This document shows positions 5,477 to 7,184 of a stretch of 7,184 bases of DNA, piece by piece. Made by a program: the position numbers and the translations under genes. The notes beneath the pieces were generated by a model. The model made no database searches and had not been told where the DNA came from. It saw nothing but the letters and a program-made list of their open reading frames with translations. How positions within the stretch are numbered: position 1 is the first letter of the stretch; the number at the start of each line of letters is the position of its first letter. The stretch is from CAYGAW01 sp964347945 (GTDB lineage Bacteria; Chloroflexota; Anaerolineae; UBA7937; B3-Chlor): NCBI GenBank assembly GCA_964347945.1, contig CAYGAW010000115.1:1-7184 (forward strand). Direction: 5' to 3'.

Positions 5477-6499
5477 ATGTCTTCTCGTGCTGAAGATCCA
5501 GCCGCGGCTATCAGCCGAAGGCGGTTGTGGCGGGGCGGTCTGGCCAGGTTTGGCCGCCGGTACGGCCTACAGATCGGCATCGTTGGCGTCTTCTTGGCTC
5601 TGTGGGCATTCTTCATCATAGGGGCGCCTCGCACGTTTCTGGCCCGCGAAATGTATGGCGCATTCATGTCTACCATACCGTTTTTTGCCATCATGGCTTT
5701 GCCGTTGACCATGGTGGTTATCGCCGGCGAGATAGACCTCTCCTTCGGCTCTATCATGGCCGTAGGAGTGCTGGTATTTGTCACCGTTTCTCAGCGAACC
5801 GGAAATCTGGCGTTGGCCTTTGTTTCGCTCCTGGTTGCGGGTTTCCTGGCAGGATTGCTGAACGGGGTCATAGTGGTTCGGTTCGGAATCCCCTCGCTGG
5901 TGGCAACTATCGGTACTATGTTCTTTTGGAGAGGAGTGGTGCTGGTTATCACAAACGGGCACCCGGCTTCTCTTGTGCCGGTGAAAGACACGCTCCTGCA
6001 TCAAGCACTGGTGGGCAGGTTGGCCGGTTACATACCGGCTCAGATGATCTGGACCATTATTGTGGCAATACTTGTGTGGGTGCTTTTGAACCGCCACAGA
6101 TTGGGTGCCCACGTCTATCTGGTTGGGGACAACAGGGAAAGCGCTGAGCTCATGGGTGTCAACGTTGACCGAACGAGGATGATAGTATTCGCTATCGTCG
6201 GTCTTGCCGCGGCATTCGCGGGCCTCTTGGCTAGCCTGGAGGTGAACTACTTTTGGGTTAATCTGGGTGAAGGGTATCTTCTGAGGACGCTAGCGTCCGT
6301 GTTCCTGGGCGGCACTTCGGTTTTCGGCGGAGTGGGGACCGTATTGGGGACCTTCATCGGATGTTTCATTATCGGCGCCATAGAGGGCGGAACGGTGGCC
6401 ATAGGCCTGACAGGGTTCTGGACGCAACTGATATATGGTCTGATCATCATCATCTCTATCTCGATGCACTCCCTCGTACGTAGAAGGCTGGCGGCTTAA
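5477..6499 (+). CDS. Sugar ABC transporter permease (RbsC-like, CUT2)
   Basis: A 340-residue inner-membrane protein that forms the translocation channel, presumably as a homodimer. After a basic cytoplasmic N-terminus (RRRLWRGGLARFGRRYG, 14-30), about eight to ten membrane segments are visible, roughly at 31-50, 63-83, 92-105, 110-134, 139-158, 187-204, 234-254, 268-282, 283-303 and 314-332. 'VIAGEIDLSFGS' (81-92) is the family signature, usually GGIDLSVGS; here a glutamate replaces the second glycine. 'NRESAELMGVNVDRTRM' (219-235) is the cytoplasmic loop that contacts the ATPase, and 'FLGGTSVFGGVGTVLGTFIG' (276-295) is another conserved block. Start: ATG at 5477 after AGGGGAG (5464-5470). 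Stops with TAATAA-type double stop at 6497-6502. Specificity cannot be read from the sequence. Confidence 0.94.
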   Translation: MSSRAEDPAAAISRRRLWRGGLARFGRRYGLQIGIVGVFLALWAFFIIGAPRTFLAREMYGAFMSTIPFFAIMALPLTMVVIAGEIDLSFGSIMAVGVLVFVTVSQRTGNLALAFVSLLVAGFLAGLLNGVIVVRFGIPSLVATIGTMFFWRGVVLVITNGHPASLVPVKDTLLHQALVGRLAGYIPAQMIWTIIVAILVWVLLNRHRLGAHVYLVGDNRESAELMGVNVDRTRMIVFAIVGLAAAFAGLLASLEVNYFWVNLGEGYLLRTLASVFLGGTSVFGGVGTVLGTFIGCFIIGAIEGGTVAIGLTGFWTQLIYGLIIIISISMHSLVRRRLAA

Positions 6500-6854
6500 T
6501 AATGCTTGAAGAGCCGCCGCTCGGTCTGTGGCAGGCAAGCGAGTAGCGCAAGTTGCGGGTCCGTAGAAAGGGTCAGGCACCTTGTGGCCCGCGGGCTCGC
6601 GAGTGCAGGCCGGTCTTACCCGCTGATCTGAGGGAACTTCGGCAGACTAGAAAGCAGCCCGGTCCTCCTCTGCACAGTTGCACAGTTTGAGAGAAGGGTT
6701 GATGGATGAGGCGTCGAGATTGGGTGCTCATGGCCTCCAACCCCCAGGAGCTCGACAGATGCCCGGTGCAAATCAGCTCTGTCTTCGAGTTCGCCTCGAT
6801 GGGGCCTCTTACTGATACAACGACCATACTTGGAATACCGAGGAAGAGGTGATC
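6500..6854 (+). other. 355-nt spacer between permease and isomerase genes
   Basis: No gene found. No hairpin followed by a T-run, so no clear terminator, and no good -35/-10 pair, so no clear promoter. Visible structure: adjoining palindromes GCCCGCGGGC (6587-6596) and CTCGCGAG (6596-6603); GTGCAG (6603-6608) complementary to CTGCAC (6670-6675); GTCGAG (6713-6718) complementary to CTCGAC (6751-6756); and TCGAG-5 nt-CTCGA (6785-6799), 55 nt before the isomerase start. The last two could be protein sites or leader structure for the isomerase. Confidence 0.4.
6671..6686 (+). repeat. Two-copy tandem repeat of TGCACAGT
   Basis: TGCACAGT occurs twice head to tail with no spacer. It lies in the permease-isomerase gap. 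Too short to assign a role; it could be a slippage duplication or a direct-repeat protein site. Confidence 0.5.
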
Positions 6855-7184
6855 ATGAATTCACCAGTGTTGGGCGTAATCGTTGGTAATCGGGGCTTCT
6901 TCCCCGACCATCTCTGCAAGAGCGCGCGCGAGACGGTCCTGAGCGTGTTGGAGGAAGAGGGCATTGAAGCTGTTGCGCTTACGCCGGAAGATACCACCTT
7001 TGGCAGCGTGGAGAGCCTGACGGACGCTGAGAAGTGTGCTGACCTCTTTGCGGCACACCGGGATGAGATCGATGGGGTGCTGGTGACCCTGCCGAATTTC
7101 GGCGACGAGCGCGGCGTCGCCAACGCGCTGCGCTGGGCCGATCTGAAGGTGCCGGTGCTGGTGCATGCCTTCCCTGACGACGCG
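6855..7184 (+). CDS. L-fucose/L-arabinose isomerase-like protein, N-terminal part (runs off window)
   Basis: The first 110 residues are present. 'VLGVIVGNRGFFPDHLCKSARETVLSVLEEEGIEAVAL' (5-42) followed by a helix and 'EIDGVLVTLPNFGDERGVANALRWADLKVPVLVHAFPDD' (71-109) is the N-terminal Rossmann-like domain of the FucI/AraA-like fold. These enzymes interconvert aldoses and ketoses in the cytoplasm using a divalent metal, but the metal ligands lie in the missing C-terminal part. Start: ATG at 6855 after GAGGTGATC (6846-6854), a strong match to the 16S rRNA end. Its place after a CUT2 importer suggests it handles the imported sugar. Many members of this broad family are uncharacterised, so neither fucose nor arabinose should be taken as the substrate. 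The 355-nt gap leaves open whether it shares the importer transcript. Confidence 0.8.
   Translation, partial: MNSPVLGVIVGNRGFFPDHLCKSARETVLSVLEEEGIEAVALTPEDTTFGSVESLTDAEKCADLFAAHRDEIDGVLVTLPNFGDERGVANALRWADLKVPVLVHAFPDDA

Noticed and set aside
5038..5784. 248-codon - strand frame spanning ATPase and permease
   Set aside because: Shadow of two conserved genes and the gap between them; composition untypical of a protein.
5527..6147. 206-codon + strand frame inside the permease gene
   Set aside because: Out-of-frame reading of a conserved membrane protein; no membrane or enzyme motifs of its own.

Overview
The window reads as accessory catabolic DNA from a free-living bacterium. It carries a LacI-type regulator, a complete CUT2-type sugar ABC importer and the start of a sugar-isomerase gene on the + strand. 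Divergent from these, on the - strand, lie an acetoacetate-decarboxylase-family enzyme and the start of an aldehyde dehydrogenase. The substrate-binding protein is a lipoprotein with an Ala/Pro/Glu-rich linker after the lipobox cysteine. Together with GTG starts, moderately GC-rich DNA and a one-domain CUT2 ATPase, this suggests Chloroflexota (Anaerolineae-like). That is an inference from style; no marker gene is present.

Layout. Positions 1-982 (- strand): aldehyde dehydrogenase N-terminus (cut by the window edge) preceded by an ADC-family gene, 29 nt apart, so probably one transcript. Two near-perfect sigma70-type promoters (TTGACA, 17-nt spacer) sit in tandem upstream of them. Positions 1064-1862: about 800 nt with no believable gene. 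Positions 1863-3040: lacI-family gene with a perfect TTGACA-17-TATAAT promoter and a TAACGTTA palindrome on the predicted transcription start. Positions 3041-3314: a long leader with a second LacI-type palindrome, two hairpins and an orphan strong Shine-Dalgarno. Positions 3315-6499: substrate-binding lipoprotein, single-domain ATPase and permease, with unusually wide gaps. Positions 6855-7184: N-terminus of an L-fucose/L-arabinose isomerase-like protein, running off the right edge.

Working model. The regulator senses a sugar, represses itself through the operator at 1892-1903, and probably controls the importer through the palindrome at 3072-3083. The lipoprotein captures a monosaccharide outside the membrane, the permease (as a dimer) and ATPase (as a homodimer) import it, and the isomerase begins its breakdown by aldose-ketose conversion. 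The ligand cannot be named from this window; a pentose or deoxyhexose fits the isomerase family. The ADC-like enzyme and aldehyde dehydrogenase may form a separate two-step module in which a decarboxylation or retro-aldol step yields an aldehyde that is then oxidised. Nothing here proves that the two modules share a pathway.

I found no CRISPR array, tRNA, rRNA, insertion sequence or phage gene. The individual gene families are known. The less ordinary signals are the leader of the binding-protein gene, the tandem consensus promoters, the operator pair, the loose operon spacing and the ADC-ALDH pairing.
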